Both the position numbers and the translations under genes were made by a program. This document shows positions 33,426 through 45,224 of a stretch of DNA of 64,000 nt, one piece after another. Position 1 is the stretch's first letter. Each line of letters starts with the position of its first letter. A model generated the notes under the pieces. That model searched no databases and had not been told where the DNA came from. It saw only the letters and a program-made list of their open reading frames with translations. The DNA is from Cynocephalus volans (taxonomy: Eukaryota > Chordata > Mammalia > Dermoptera > Cynocephalidae), in contig NC_084472.1 of NCBI RefSeq assembly GCF_027409185.1, forward strand, positions 18,648,524-18,712,523, in the 5' to 3' direction.

Positions 33426-34069
33426 ACAGAAAAACAACACAGTTGTTTGACCTAACTATATAAACCACATGTAGGATATTAAATGCTTTAAACAGTATCC
33501 TGCTTTTGTGATGTGAAAACTCTGCATGTTAGTCCTATGAACACTTCACCCACAGAGTAAGCACTTAATAAAGATTCACTTTTAATGTTATTACTAATTT
33601 AGGACAACTAATTCCACAAATTTAAAAACTCAGCCCAAGCAATGCCTGTAACGGGAGGAGCGGCAACGTCACGCATCAAAGGGCAGGAATACCGCATAGG
33701 AAAAGTGCAGGACTGAGAACAATGAGGCGATTTCCTACATCGGAGCTGTGGTCAGACTTTCCTGACTCATTAAAGAGGCTCTGCCGTCTGAGGGATAAAC
33801 AGTGAAAATCAATTCAGTATTGACATGCACGGGCGACAGTCTTATTTCTTTGCATTCCTGAGATAAAGCCTAATTGAACATGGTTTTGGTTTTTGTTTTT
33901 TAAGACAAAGAGTAGTAAGGTCCTGTTTCTGCATTTTAGAAATAATTTTAAGGTGTCAAGACAAATGTTTTCTTGTTTGATTAAGAAATACTGGTATCAA
34001 GAATCAGCCATTCCTACTTACAGCTATTCTAAGTCTTAACACATATAATTAAGTTCCTATTTATGTTTT
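33426..34069. other. Unique sequence with a CpG-richer block
   Basis: 33640-33840 contains several CpGs (for example GGAGCGGCAACGTCACGC) in otherwise CpG-poor surroundings, plus TGACTCA at 33763-33769. No exon recognised. Confidence 0.4.
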
Positions 34070-34800
34070 AAATGTTTATTCTGAAATAATTTAAAATTTT
34101 CAGAGAACTTGCAAGAATAGTACAAATACCTCCCATATCTCCCCAACCAGATTACCCAAGTGTTAATGCTGTTAGTATTTTATAGCGCATGCTCTGTCAC
34201 CATTCCTCGTGCCCACCGAGCCCCCTCCAGTGATTATCATTAGTCTTTTTCTGAACCATTTGAGAATGAGCTATGGATGTAATGTTTCATAACTCCTAAA
34301 TAGTCTAAGGTGTATTTCCCCAAAACTTTTCTACACATTTATTGAACAACTTTCCAACTCAACATTGAAATCAATATTGACACAATACTACTGTACTGTC
34401 CACAGACCTCATTCAGATTTGCTGATGTCCCATTAGTGTCTCTTTCGTTTCTGGTCCAGAATCCCACCCAGAAATGCATGACGCATTTAGTGTCATCTTT
34501 TTCCATCTCCTTCAGTCTGGAAAAATTCATTAGTCTTTCCTTCTCTTTACAGTCCCTACCCTTGACAGTCTTAAAGAGGACAGGTCTTACATGCCTCAGG
34601 GCTATTTCCTTTTCCTTCTCTCTCTGTGCCGAGTCTAGAGTGTATCCCATTTATTTGTTATTATACTAGTGATTATATTTTTCATTTCCAAGATTTTTAA
34701 TTATTTATATCCATTTGTTCATATTTCGTTTCTGATTGTTTTTGTCTTATATTTCTTATACTTTGTAAATGAAAGTTATTCCATATTTGAGCACACAAAT
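34070..34800 (-). mobile_element. L1M-type 3' UTR, with possible older LINE sequence beyond
   Basis: The plus strand reads 'AGAACTTGCAAGAATAGTAC', 'CTTCAGTCTGGAAAAATTCA', 'CAGTCTTAAAGAGGACAGGT', the antisense of an L1M 3' UTR (to about 34660). 34670-34800 looks like antisense HAL1/L1M coding sequence and ends in a (TA)n at 34799-34813. Confidence 0.65.
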
Positions 34801-34813
34801 ATATATATATATA

Positions 34814-35629
34814 CAAATGTCTTTCTTTTTTTTGTTCTATAAAATGAATTTAGTTTGACCTGAATTTTGTTCTGATTGTTGATTGTGTTGACTTTTCTTT
34901 TATTGAATTAGTCTTTCTCCCCTTCCTCTATAGTGTTTTTGAGATTTCCTCCACCAGTTCTCCAGGCCCCCAGTCCAGAGCCAGGCTCATGTGGTTTTTG
35001 AGAACTTTGGTCCTGCTGAGATTTGGGGATATCACAGATGCTATGGCAGAGCTGGTAGGCAGCTTGGCTCAGTTCCTGCTATTTGTGTCCTTTTGTCCTC
35101 CATTGCCTGCAGCTTGCTAAAAGCTTTAGCCCCAGGCAGTTGTAGGCACTGTTGGTTTTTTTTCCCCCTCCTCTATTCTTTTCACTAGTAGAGTGGCCTT
35201 AGCCCAAGTGTTGGATTCCCTGCCTGGGATGTCCTGTAGACCTGGGACCTGTTGCTTCAGCCCTGCTCACCCCTGAGCATTAATGATCCATTTCTAGTTG
35301 TAGTGATGCTGACTTTGTTTTTGAGAGTGGGCTAAGTCTTTTGGCTTTCTATTTTTATGTCTTATCTATCATTGCTTTATGCTTGGGATTCAGGAGTTGC
35401 ATGAGAGCACTGTAGACTTGCTCAGGTAATGCAAACTAACCATCACCCTGGACCCCTCTGCCCGGATCTCACATCTGGACTTTCTGCAAGAACTTCCCTG
35501 TGAGGTCTTTGAGTCATATTTGTCCCTACAACCCATTTTCCATTAAAAGCACACAAGAAAAAATGAGGTCCCTTTCTAACTTAAATCTTCCTGGTAGTTC
35601 TTTGCTCTAAAGTTCAACATCTTTTAGCA
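34814..35629. other. Unique or unrecognised old LINE sequence
   Basis: T-rich on the left, mixed to the right. It may continue the antisense HAL1/L1M, but I cannot support that word by word. No gene recognised. Confidence 0.35.
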
Positions 35630-36110
35630 TAGTCTACAAGGCCCTGTGAGATCTGGCCCTGCCTTCGTCCCAGGTTTCTTTGTGCCACTTGTACCTGAAT
35701 CACAGTCTCTGCTCTCAGCCATGTCTTCTAGCTCTGGAACCACTGGCCTCCCGCACATCAGAGCCTGCACGCAGGCTTCCCTTCTGCTTGCAACCCTCTC
35801 TCCTCCTTTGCTTCCTCATCTGTGTCCCCCTGGATGAATCCTATTTGCCCCCAGATCTCAGCTGGGGTTTCTTCTCCTTGAGTATGGAGACATTTCCCAA
35901 CGCCCCTCCCACCCCCAGCTTGGGTGACCTTGTTATATACCCTCAAGGGGCCCTGTACATTTCATTCAAACACCTTAACATATGTATGAGTATCGGTATA
36001 GCCTATTTATTTATTCATGTGATTATTTGCTCGTATCTGATTCCATTACATCCCCAGCACCTGGTGCCAGTGTGGATTCTCGCAGCTAACTCCGGATTTC
36101 ATCAACGGGG
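35630..36110 (+). mobile_element. L2 LINE 3' end, first copy
   Basis: 'CTACAAGGCCCTGTGAGATC', 'CTTCCCTTCTGCTTGCAACC', 'CAGATCTCAGCTGGGGTTTC', 'TTATTTATTCATGTGATTAT', 'TTACATCCCCAGCACCTGGT' follow the L2 3' end from the ORF terminus to the tail. The longest frame in the window (35680-36348) lies across this and the next copy and is not a gene. Confidence 0.8.
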
Positions 36111-36124
36111 AGTGAGTCCTCTAA

Positions 36125-36560
36125 GGCCCGCGTGGTCTGACCTCACCTCCTGCCGCTTCGTCCTCGTCCTCGCGGGCTCTGCTGCAGTCCATTGGCCTCC
36201 TCGTTCTTCCCCAAACCCGACAGACTTGCTCCTGTGTCCTTGCCTTTGTGGTTTTTGTCCCTTTCCTGGCAACGCTCTTTGCCGAGAGACCCCGGCGGCT
36301 CACTCCAGCAAGCGTCAAGTGTCACCTCCTCCCCGAGGCCTTCCTTGACTGCCCTACTGGTAGCCCACCGCGTCCCTGCTTTACTGTTCTGGTGGCACGT
36401 AGCTCCATGCAGCATTCCGCACGCGTCATTGTTTGTCATCTGCCTCCTGCACAGGAAGGAATCACCATGACAGAGTTCTCCCCTGATGGACGCTCGGCAC
36501 TTAGGACATGCCTGGTGCACGGCAGGTGCCAAATAGGTATTTGTTAAGTGAAGGAATGAG
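36125..36560 (+). mobile_element. L2 LINE 3' end, second copy
   Basis: A second pass through the same region: 'TCCTGGCAACGCTCTTTGCC', 'AAGTGTCACCTCCTCCCCGA', 'GGCCTTCCTTGACTGCCCTA', ending 'TTTGTTAAGTGAAGGAATGA'. It lies directly after the first copy in the same orientation. Confidence 0.8.
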
Positions 36561-37775
36561 TTGGCTGCCCAACCCTCCCTTTTAAAAAATTTTGTGGACA
36601 AAAAAAGGAGAGTGTTATTTAATATTAACTTTGTTCTCATTGATGAAGAAAGAAGGCCGGGTTAGTCCTGATCTTCCCCTAAGGTTTTTTCCCTCTTCTT
36701 CAGGATTTAAAAATATTCTTGACCCTTTTTATTCCTTGAAGCCTGGTAGACATTTTATCTGAGTTCGTGTTTGGTTTTATGTTCCTGAAATGTTCCTATT
36801 GAGAAAACACATATTCTTGTTTCTCTCATTATGTGTCTTAAAAAGGTAGCAAAGGAGTTTAGAGATAACATTCAAATCCTAGAAAAGTTTCCTATCGCAG
36901 GTGGCAGATAGCATTCCTGAGGTGGGGATCCTTGTGGCTCTAGACATTTAATTAAAAAGCTAATGAAAAAGGGGGGTGGGCAGGAAGATATCCTGCCATC
37001 TAGAAGCATTTGTCGTCAGAGCCATTGCTGTGTTGGAAGTTCACTTCTTGGTGCCAGTGAAGCCACCCCCAGGCCTGCCTGCACCCCCACCCTCCTACAC
37101 TCCGTGGCTGGCGACAGCCACACATGCTCCAGGCTTTGGCAGGTCCAGGTGGGAGAGTCTGTTTTCACAGGTGCACCCCGCAGCCCAGAGTTGAAATTTG
37201 GCTCAGGGTATGTCCCTGAATATAAAAGCTAAATTTCTTTTGTAATGAATGATAATAATAAAAGACCTCCCCCGAAAATATTGAAACAGGTTGCAGAGCT
37301 GATGACATTTTTGGACCCAAGAATGTTCCTGCCCTCCACTGTCGTAAGGAAAGTTTCTTCCTGCTCCAGATAGAAACTGACAATTGTAATCACTTGTAAA
37401 ATCTACTGTGTACTTTGAAATATTTAGGGATTGAGACAAAAGACCTCTTTCTCCCCTCCCAAGATTCTTTTAGAAGAGCTCTCCAAATCATAGGCATCCT
37501 TTGCCTTTTAATTGTTAGAAAGGGAGGGGCTGCACAAATGATCTAACCTGTACTGGCAGGTAAGGGGCTGCCTTTGTTTTATTGTTCATTTTTGACCATT
37601 TTAGAATACACATCACTCCCGGTATCTTTAGTCCCCTGGTCTTGGGAGAATTGATACACACAAAGACTTCTGATTGCTGAGACCCAAGGCTTTATCCACA
37701 AAGAAACGCAGCAGTGTGTGATGGTTAGATGAAAATCCTTCTGGAGTCAGGGTAGCAGTCTAAATTTTTAGTTTA
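36561..37775. other. Unique sequence, no gene recognised
   Basis: Overlapping frames at 36963-37439 show no known domain. No confident repeat. Confidence 0.45.
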
Positions 37776-37777
37776 TG

Positions 37778-38030
37778 CTACAAACACTTATATGTCAATT
37801 ATGTGCCAGACATTTTTAAAAAGTTTCATATGTTAATATTAATCCATTGAGTCCTGTAACAATTCTGCACAATAGGTATTAACATTGACCTCCTTGTACA
37901 GAGACAGGGATGGTTTAGGTGTCCTGGCCTAGGCATGCTGTTAAGAAATGGCAGAATTAGGGTTCAAACCCAGGCAGCCTGCACCTCGAGTATACACCAT
38001 TCCACTTTACTGCCTCAAAATTCCTTCTAG
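37778..38030 (-). repeat. MIR SINE, long copy
   Basis: 'TATGTGCCAGACATTTTTAA', 'AGAAATGGCAGAATTAGGGT', 'TCAAACCCAGGCAGCCTGCA' is the complement of MIR from tail to head. Confidence 0.85.
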
Positions 38031-39045
38031 GCTTGTGGTTGGTGGCCTTGGGTTATATACATTGTTCCCCTTTTGTGGGAAGCTGAGGTTGGACGTTGCA
38101 CCCTTACTCCTGGCACAGTGGCCAAGGGCTTATAACTTTCCCCTCTCCTCTGTCCCTTGTCACATGCATGAGGGAAAAGGCGCTGCTCTCCTGGCTGGGA
38201 GCGATCCTCCTTCCTCTGCCGTGCCAGGTCAGTTGGGAGATCTGTGAGTTTCAGGATTCCAGTGCCTCCTCCCACACTGCAAACGTGTTACGCTGGAATG
38301 CCTGTTCTCTTGATTCAATGTTTTCAAGTATCACTTGAGATCGAAGGCAAAACTCCTACCTTTTACCTGGTTGGTAATCCCGGCTCTAATGTACACAGGA
38401 GCCATTTAGTGAAGTAGGCGTTGGGAACCAGCACTCCAGAAAAACGTCCCTTTGTGATGGGAACAAAGTGACGTAATTCCCTGGCATCCGAGACAGAACA
38501 GGCTGTACTTTTTAGAAATAGCATCCACCTCTTAATCAGTTATTTTAGGGTCTGTGCACCATGAGCTGTCACCAGGAACCTCCTGAGCTTCTGGGTTGAC
38601 TGGAGGTGTCCAGAAGGGCAATGCATCCTGTACTCTCAGCACACAGGGTCAGGTGGCCAGGCAGCCTATCGAGTCCCTAAATAGCACCAGCCAGGCTCGT
38701 GTTCTCTGCCAGTAATGTGCTCTGGCATCTCTAATCAGCTCAAAAGAGGATGAGACATATTCTCCATGGAGTGAACTCCAGGCCACCTGGAGACAAGCTC
38801 CTGGGAGTTTTTATGATATGTCCAAATTGTCCAAAGGGAGAGAATCAGGAGAGGGATGACTCCTCCAGCCAGGCTCTGCTGGCCACTGGCACTTGCCCTG
38901 ACTGTCTGGCGGACAGCCTTTCTGCTTCCCACCTCCAGATGAGCTGTCCTGCTGGCTTTCAGTGCGGGTGCTAAGAGGAGTGTTGTGTAGTAGCTTCTTG
39001 CAGGTATCGATGTCCCATGCCCTAAGGGGACTACAAAGACAGGAT
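38031..39045. other. Unique sequence, no gene recognised
   Basis: No confident repeat. The minus-strand frame at 38735-39178 has no known domain. Confidence 0.45.
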
Positions 39046-39047
39046 TA

Positions 39048-39200
39048 GAAAAACGTGGGTCTTGATACTGAAATAGGAGCCAGTATGATGGAAGGAAAGG
39101 TGGTGGGCATGGGGAGAGAGGAGCTGGGATCCTGGCCCAGCCCTGCCACTTCCTGCTGGGTGGCCTTGGGAAGTGCATGCACAGTGCTCTCCGGTGGGAC
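39048..39200 (+). repeat. MIR-like fragment
   Basis: 'CCAGCCCTGCCACTTCCTGC', 'TGGGTGGCCTTGGGAAGTGC' is the MIR 'gctctgccacttactagctgtgtgaccttgggcaag' section. Confidence 0.6.
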
Positions 39201-39698
39201 AGGCATGGTTACTATGGTTACTACGGGTCTTCTGTGGGGCAGGTGTTCAACCAGGCAATTCACTTAATTTTCACAGCAGCCTCTCTCCCAGCCTCACCCA
39301 TCAAATGAGATGATGCTCGTGAAAGGACAGGGAAGCCATAAAGCAATATCCACACGCATATGGAGGGTGATGTTAATATCACTCATTTTGTTAGTTGAGT
39401 TTAGGATTATTCCCTTCCAACTTTGCCTTTCTGGCTTATTGCCCAAACTCTTCTCTTCTTTACTTGAAAATAAGTATAACCATGCATGCTCCACCTTGCT
39501 CAAAAGTATCCACTCATTACTTGCTCTGTTCATTTATCCATCCATTCATTTATTCATCAGATTTGCTTGTGACAAGGCAGGTTCTGAGAGTGGTAAGGTC
39601 CTATGAGATTTTATAATTCCATGGGGAGGAATATAAAAATAATTATAAGACAAAGTGAGCAATGTTACAATGGGGCTGTGTGCAAAAAGCCATGGGAA

Positions 39699-40191
39699 AC
39701 ACAAAACTTGTACACAGCTGTCCATAGCAGTGTTATTCATAATAGTCAAAAAGTGGAAGCAACCCGAATGTCGTCCAGCTGATGAATGAATGAACAAAAT
39801 GTGGTGTATCCACACAAAGGAATATTAAGCAATTAAAAGGAATGAAGCATTGACACATGTATAGCATGAATAAATCTTGAAAACATTTTGCTCAGTGAAA
39901 GAAGCCAGTTACAAAAGACCACATATTGTATGATTCCATCTGTATTAACTATTCACACTAGACAAGTCTATAGAGACGACATGGATTAGTGGTTGCCCAG
40001 GGCTGTGTCAGAGGGAAGAAGAGTGACTGCTAATGAGTAAAACGTTTCTTTTAGGGGTAATGAAAATGTTCTCAAATTAGATTGTGGTAATAGTTGCACA
40101 ACTCTGTGAATATACTGAAAACCACTGAAGTACGCTTTAATGGGCGAATTTATGGTTTGTGGATTGTATCTCAGTAAAGCTGTTAGAAAAT
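39699..40191 (+). mobile_element. L1 3' end (ORF2 terminus plus 3' UTR) with TSD
   Basis: 'CATAGCAGTGTTATTCATAA', 'GTGGAAGCAACCCGAATGTC', 'GGTTGCCCAGGGCTGTGTCA' and the tail 'TATCTCAGTAAAGCTGTTAG' give a 5'-truncated L1ME/MD-type insertion. Direct repeats GCCATGGGAA lie at 39689-39698 and 40192-40201. It is too short and diverged to encode anything. Confidence 0.85.
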
Positions 40192-40264
40192 GCCATGGGA
40201 ATATAGAGAAGGAGAGAGTAATTTTGATCCAGACATCAGAAGGCTTCAAAAGAAGAGAATAGTT

Positions 40265-40862
40265 AAAATCAGCTCTTCAGAAGGCAAATTTGCCAAGTGG
40301 AAGGGATGGGAAGAGCGCTGTAAACAGAGGCAGTGTTATCTGCAAAGGCAGGAGGGGTGAAAAGGAAAGGTGCAGCTGAGGAACAGCAGGAAGGTGGCGT
40401 GGTTGGAGCACAGGTGCACAGTGGTGAGGGGCAGCGCGCGAGGCTGGAAGGGCAGAGAGGGGCTAGATTGTGAAGGACAATCTGTGTGTGCTAAGGACTT
40501 GAGCACTGTCTTTTTTTTTTTTTTTTTAAGATGACCAGTGAGCGGATCTTAACCCTTGACTTGGTGTTGTCAGCACCACGCTCTCCCAAGTGAGCTAACT
40601 GGCCATCCCTATATAGGGATCCGAACCTGTGGCCTTGGTATTATCAGCATCACACTCTCCCAAGTGAGCCATGGGCTGGCCCTTGACCACTGAAGGGCTT
40701 TAGTCACTGAAGAGAGCATCGTAATCAGATTTAATTTGTAGAATGCAATGAAGAGGACAGTTTGTGGTGGGGTAGAAATAGAGGGAGATGGGGTATGTGG
40801 CTTTTGCTGTTGTCCAGATAGAAAATAAAAAAGTCTTAGACTAATACAGCACGAGTGAGATA
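40265..40862. repeat. Ancient mammalian repeat split by a SINE
   Basis: 'AGAGGGGCTAGATTGTGAAG', then after the SINE 'CACTGAAGGGCTTTAGTCAC' and 'CATCGTAATCAGATTTAATT' follow the old 'ggggctagatcatgaagggccttgt...ggagtgacatgatcagattt' pattern. The family name is not assigned. Confidence 0.55.
40509..40681 (-). mobile_element. Dimeric tRNA-Ile-like SINE (CYN type)
   Basis: T-run at 40511-40527 (A tail on the minus strand), then both tRNA-like units, including 'GATAATACCAAGGCCACAGG' and 'CTGACAACACCAAGTCAAGG' on the minus strand. Direct repeats CTTGAGCACTG at 40498-40508 and CTTGACCACTG at 40682-40692 differ by one base. Confidence 0.95.
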
Positions 40863-41117
40863 GATTTAAGACATCTTTCGGAGAGGAAATAGTTAGAACT
40901 TAATGACCAACACTTTTGGAGTGAGAGGGACGGGGAGGAGGAGCCTGGGTGAGGGGTGGGCAGTAGCACCATTACACAAAAGCAGAGCACAGCAGAGAGG
41001 GCACCGATTTGGGAATACAGACCATGAGTTAAGTTTCAGAGATGCTGAGTTGGAGAATCCTTTGAGACATCTAGGTACAATTGCCCGGCTTATAGGCAGT
41101 TAGGAATGATCTTAATC

Positions 41118-41275
41118 AAAACCTACCATACATTGAGTGTCTACTATGTATTAGCCACGATGCTAGGTACTTTATATAAAGATTTCTGAGCATTATAAGC
41201 TGCCTCTACAGCAAGATAGAAAACATACCCCATTTTATAAATGAACTGAAAAATAGAGAGGCACCCTGGAAAGAG
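41118..41275 (-). repeat. MIR SINE
   Basis: 'TACTATGTATTAGCCACGAT', 'GCTAGGTACTTTATATAAAG', 'CCCCATTTTATAAATGAACT' is a diverged MIR complement. Confidence 0.7.
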
Positions 41276-41937
41276 GCATTCCAGAAATAGTGGATTTGTT
41301 TTCTGAACACTTAGGAACAATCCACCATGAAAAAACAGTTTATCAATGGTGGTCTGACTGGCACAGGTGGCGAGCTAACCTGCGCAGTGGCGCCATCAGT
41401 GTGAAACTGTTCTTCTCGCTGGGCCTACAATCCCATCACCACTGGATAGCCCCGTAGGACCAGCACAAGAAAGCAATTTCTAAGGCACTTATTGGGTTGG
41501 TTGTCTTGGAAGACTGTATCCATAAGACGAAAGGTGGAAGAAGAGACATCCAGATTAGAGATATAAAATCTTTCCTTCTGTTTTTGGATCCAAAAGAGTT
41601 TAGTTAAATACAAGGCTTCTTCTTTTATTGGCTCCGTCTTTTAATAGGCAGGTTTTCCTCTTCCAAGGCCATCTTTGTGGACAAATACTGCCCGTCACTG
41701 GGCTGTATACTGGTGGAGGACAGACTGTGGTTTGATTGTTGTGGTCCTCACAGCCTTCAGTCTCGTGCTTAGATAGAGAATGAACTGAAGGAGGATTTGG
41801 GGAGTGAATGAACGTGCCACAGCTTTTCCTCTCGGGTACGTGCACACAGTTTGCAGGGATGCATGGCAGCACGTCTCCTCTGTGTGGAGCCTTTCCCACC
41901 CAGTGCTACAGCAATGGGGCTGCTACCTCTAATATTC
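41276..41937. other. Unique sequence, no gene recognised
   Basis: No confident repeat. Overlapping short frames only. Confidence 0.45.
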
Positions 41938-42044
41938 CTTTCTTTTTTGTTTTTGGTGGGTGGCCAGTACAGGGATCCGAATCCTTTGGCCTTGGTGTTA
42001 TAACTCCATGCTCTAACCAACTGAGCCAAATGACCAACTCTCTG
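41938..42044 (-). mobile_element. Monomeric tRNA-Ile-like SINE (CYN type)
   Basis: The minus strand shows 'TTGGTTAGAGCATGGAGTTA', 'TAACACCAAGGCCAAAGGAT' and box B-like 'GATTCGGATCCC', then an A-rich tail containing ACCCACCAAAAAC. Direct repeats TAATATTC lie at 41930-41937 and 42045-42052. The preserved 'GAGCCAAATGACCA'-like head and tRNA-like body are close to tRNA-Ile. Confidence 0.93.
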
Positions 42045-42094
42045 TAATATTCTTGCCAAAGCCCCAACTCAGCTAGGTGATTGTATTTTAATTT

Positions 42095-42188
42095 ATTTGT
42101 GCCAAGATTCCCCGCTATGAGTGAACCCCATTAGTACCAGTGCCTAGCCTATGTAGGAGGTCCGCTATAAATGTTCGCTGGATTGAAA
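42095..42188 (+). repeat. L2 3' tail fragment
   Basis: 'TTAGTACCAGTGCCTAGCCT' then 'GTCCGCTATAAATGTTCGCT' is the usual L2 ending. Confidence 0.65.
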
Positions 42189-42960
42189 CGAAAGCTTGAA
42201 CATATTGAGGAGTATGTTAAATCCTTGGCTGACCTCATCTAGTAAGAGCCCTTGGATGAAACATAGAAGAATGAATTTGTGATTTTAAGTTTCGTGATGC
42301 CCCCTGAAGCCTTCCATAGTCCTCCTTTACTTTAACTTTATTTCCAGTTGATTCAACATCAAGGGAAAGATGGAATTTGAGGTGGAGAGTAAACTCTTCA
42401 AAAATAACATCTCCGCCTGCCCTATCGATAATATTTCTTTTCTAGATATTGTGACTGCCTCTGAGAAAATAAATTGAATCTGGTCAAGATTGTGTCCTGG
42501 GGGGAAAGCTGATAGAAAAAGGGAGACATTTGAGGAATAAGCTGAGGTATGAGCTAGAGGCTAGAGGACAGGGATCCACGGGGGAGGGTTCTGTGGGTGG
42601 GAGGCTGTGAGAGGATGCCCTCTCCTGTCTGTTCTACCCGGGACGCCATGCCCTGAGCCACTTCAGCTAGCTCTAGCTGCCCTCACAGCACCCCCAGCAG
42701 AACTTTCAGACTGATGAAAATCTGGTATCCATTGGTTGGGAGCAGAAAAACCCACTATCTTTTTTAGGGGTTGGAAGAGGCTTCTCTAATTACCTCTTAC
42801 TTCTCTAATGATCTGAGTTCACCAGACCAGGCCTTGAAAAGACCGTCAGTGGCTCCTTAGACAGTTCCAGCCTGAAACCTCACCCCCGCTCTCTCTTCTC
42901 CACAGTCCTGCCCTGATGTTTTTCTTTGCTTCTGTCTTTGTATGATATCACAACTCATCT
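42189..42960. other. Unique sequence, no gene recognised
   Basis: No confident repeat or exon. Confidence 0.45.
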
Positions 42961-42964
42961 TTGC

Positions 42965-43545
42965 CAACTGTATACATTTCCTATGGCTGCTGTAACAAAT
43001 TAGCACAAACGTGGTGGCTTAAAACAACACCCATTTCACAGTTCTGTAGGTTACGAGTGGGCTCTGCTGCCTTTGTTCAGGGTATCACAAGGCTGAGATC
43101 AAGGTGTCAGCTGGATGGGCTCTTACCTGGAGGCTCTGGGGAAGAATCTGTTCTGTTTCTGAGCTCATTCAGGTTACTGGCAGAGTCGATTCCTTGTGGT
43201 TGCAGGACTGAGGTCTCCTGTTGGGCCCAGCCTCTCTCTGCTCCTAGAGGCTGTCTACCTCCCTTCCCACGTGGTCTCCTTCATCTTCAAGCTGGCAATG
43301 GGGGATGGAGCCCGTCCTGTGCTTCAGTCCCTCTGACTCCTTCTACCCTCCTCTTCTGCCCCCGGCTGGGGAAAGTCCTCTGCTTTTATGGACCCATGGG
43401 ACTAGACTAGACCCACCTGGATTCTCTTCCCTTTTGAAGGTCAACTGTGTAATATAACATAACATGTTGTGAAATTTCATCACATTCCCAGGCATTAGGG
43501 TGTGGAATCTTGGAGGCTGTTCTAAAAACCCTGCTGCTATACAGC
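42965..43545 (-). repeat. MLT-like LTR (old ERVL-MaLR or related)
   Basis: The plus strand reads 'TATGGCTGCTGTAACAAATT', 'GTGGCTTAAAACAACACCCA', 'CAAGGTGTCAGCTGGATGGG', ending 'ATTAGGGTGTGGAATCTTGG'. This is the complement of a common MLT-type LTR. The subfamily is not assigned. The frame at 42961-43410 lies inside it and is not a gene. Confidence 0.65.
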
Positions 43546-44595
43546 CATCAGATGTGATATCAGATGAGACAAACTGGTCAGAGCTGCCTGTGAAGGGGTG
43601 TCCCTTTGGGCTCAGCCCTTAGGAAGGAAAACACGGGAATCATCTGTGCTCACTTGGTGGCTGAGTTGAGCCATTTGCCTTGTCACAGGGCTCCATTTTA
43701 AGCGCTTGCTTGGTTTAACAACTTCAGGAAACTTTGGTAGTTCTTTCAAACTTTAGAAAAAGGTGATCAGCCTAGAGGTGAATTTTTCTTCTTCCTGGAT
43801 TATTTACTTATTTGTTTAAGCTTTCAGCTCTTTTTAACCTTGTTTTTGCTAAATAACCTTGTTTTTTTAAACATTGTTTTTGCTCACTGTAAGTAATATT
43901 ATGGAAAGTTAATTATTTTTAGTCAAACAATATGGATCCAGGCAATAAAATCCAGGAAAGGGGCCTCTTTAAAAATCCGTGGCCTTGTCTAAATCACTGT
44001 CAATAAGTAGTTTCCAAAGCAGGTGGACGGTGCACTGATGGCTGCGGGCAGAGCAAGGGCCGTGGGTGTCTTTGCTCTGCAGTCACACTGTACTAACGCC
44101 TCGTTAGCCCCAACTATTCGAGCCTTTGTCCCTACATGTTATGTGCTTGGTGGAGGGAGAGACACATGCCAGTTTCCCAAGAGGGAAAAAAAAGCAGCTG
44201 GAAAAGAGGAAATGGCAGATTGTCAATGAGATAACATTTGTTTCAATTTTCCCTCCTTTGTTTTCTTTTGAAGCCCTCTGTGAATTACCATACTTTCCCT
44301 TTCGGTATTTTGGCTGTAGGTCTGTACATTAACCTGAAATCCTTGTTTTTTTTTTTTTTTTTTTCTGTTGTTGTTGTTGTTTCCCTAATACTCATCTGGA
44401 AAATACCCACCCCCCTGCCACTCGATGCCTTGTTCTGGTGAGATCCACTGTCCACTTCTAGATTGTTTATGTGGACGAGTGGTGTGGTCCCGTGGCTGGA
44501 GTCCCAGATTGGAAGCCAGGAGCGCTGGGCCCCTTTCCCAGGCCTGTCCACCCCGCCTCTGCAGGGACTCGAGGTCCCCATTAAACTGCACAGGC
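43546..44595. other. Unique sequence with a poly-T/(GTT)n
   Basis: A T-run at about 44346-44364 is followed by (GTT)n at 44367-44381. Otherwise no repeat or gene recognised. Confidence 0.45.
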
Positions 44596-44599
44596 CTTC

Positions 44600-44775
44600 A
44601 GTGTGCTTGTGTGATAAGTGGAAAGAATAAAAGGTCAGCCTTTGTTGCGTTGGAACCGAGCTCTGCCATGACCCAGCCAAGAGACCTCGGGCTCTATCAG
44701 CATTCCTGTCTCTGAGCCTCAGTTTTCTCTCCAGTAATCTGGGGAAAGGATGTGGACCTCCTCATGCAAGAAGCC
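44600..44775 (+). repeat. MIR SINE
   Basis: 'GAGCTCTGCCATGACCCAGC', 'GAGCCTCAGTTTTCTCTCCA' gives the MIR core in the plus direction, diverged. Confidence 0.7.
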
Positions 44776-45177
44776 AATAGATGACAAATACTATATGAAG
44801 TTTTGCATTTCAGCCTTGTTCAGCTTCCCAGGGCAGGTGGAAGTGACAGTGACCCTCTGGGACAGGGAGGGCTGGGCAGGAGAGAAAAGAGGCCAAGCAT
44901 GGTGTCAGACATGAGCCATCATGCTCCGTTCCTGTGACCTTATGGTTTTGGGCAATAGAGGGGACCCTATGTACAACCCTGGGTGGCTTCTGGCACTAGC
45001 AGGCCTGCTGAGGGACAAAGACAACAGAGCAAAGAGGAGTGAAGGCCACAGCCCTGGGATGGGGCAGGCCCAGGGAGGACTGCTGCCTGGGGTTCCTTGT
45101 GTCACTTTAACACCCTGTCCTGGTACTTCCCAAAATTTTATCTATGCATTTTTACTTCTGGTGCTGGTGTTTGTGAT
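44776..45177. other. Unique sequence, no gene recognised
   Basis: No confident repeat. Overlapping frames on both strands at 44905-45190 without domains. Confidence 0.45.
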
Positions 45178-45203
45178 TAAAAATAAATAAATAAATAAAT
45201 AAG
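45178..45203. repeat. (AAAT)n microsatellite
   Basis: Six uninterrupted AAAT/TAAA units. Confidence 0.95.
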
Positions 45204-45224
45204 TACAGAGAGAGGCAGATAAAG

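Noticed and set aside
35680-36348. Longest open frame of the window (222 codons, plus strand)
   Set aside because: It runs across two L2 LINE 3' ends; the underlying DNA is recognisable repeat and the translation has no domain.
36143-36640. 165-codon minus-strand frame
   Set aside because: Antisense of the second L2 copy.
41340-41460. tRNA- or small-RNA-like segment
   Set aside because: A few words look like a SINE or tRNA head, but neither box A nor box B could be supported, and no TSD was seen.
9072-42044. SINE heads as functional tRNA-Ile genes
   Set aside because: The tRNA-like units lack a proper anticodon stem and acceptor pairing, have A-rich tails and TSDs, and occur as dimers. They are retroposons.
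42961-43410. 149-codon plus-strand frame
   Set aside because: Lies inside an MLT-like LTR in antisense.
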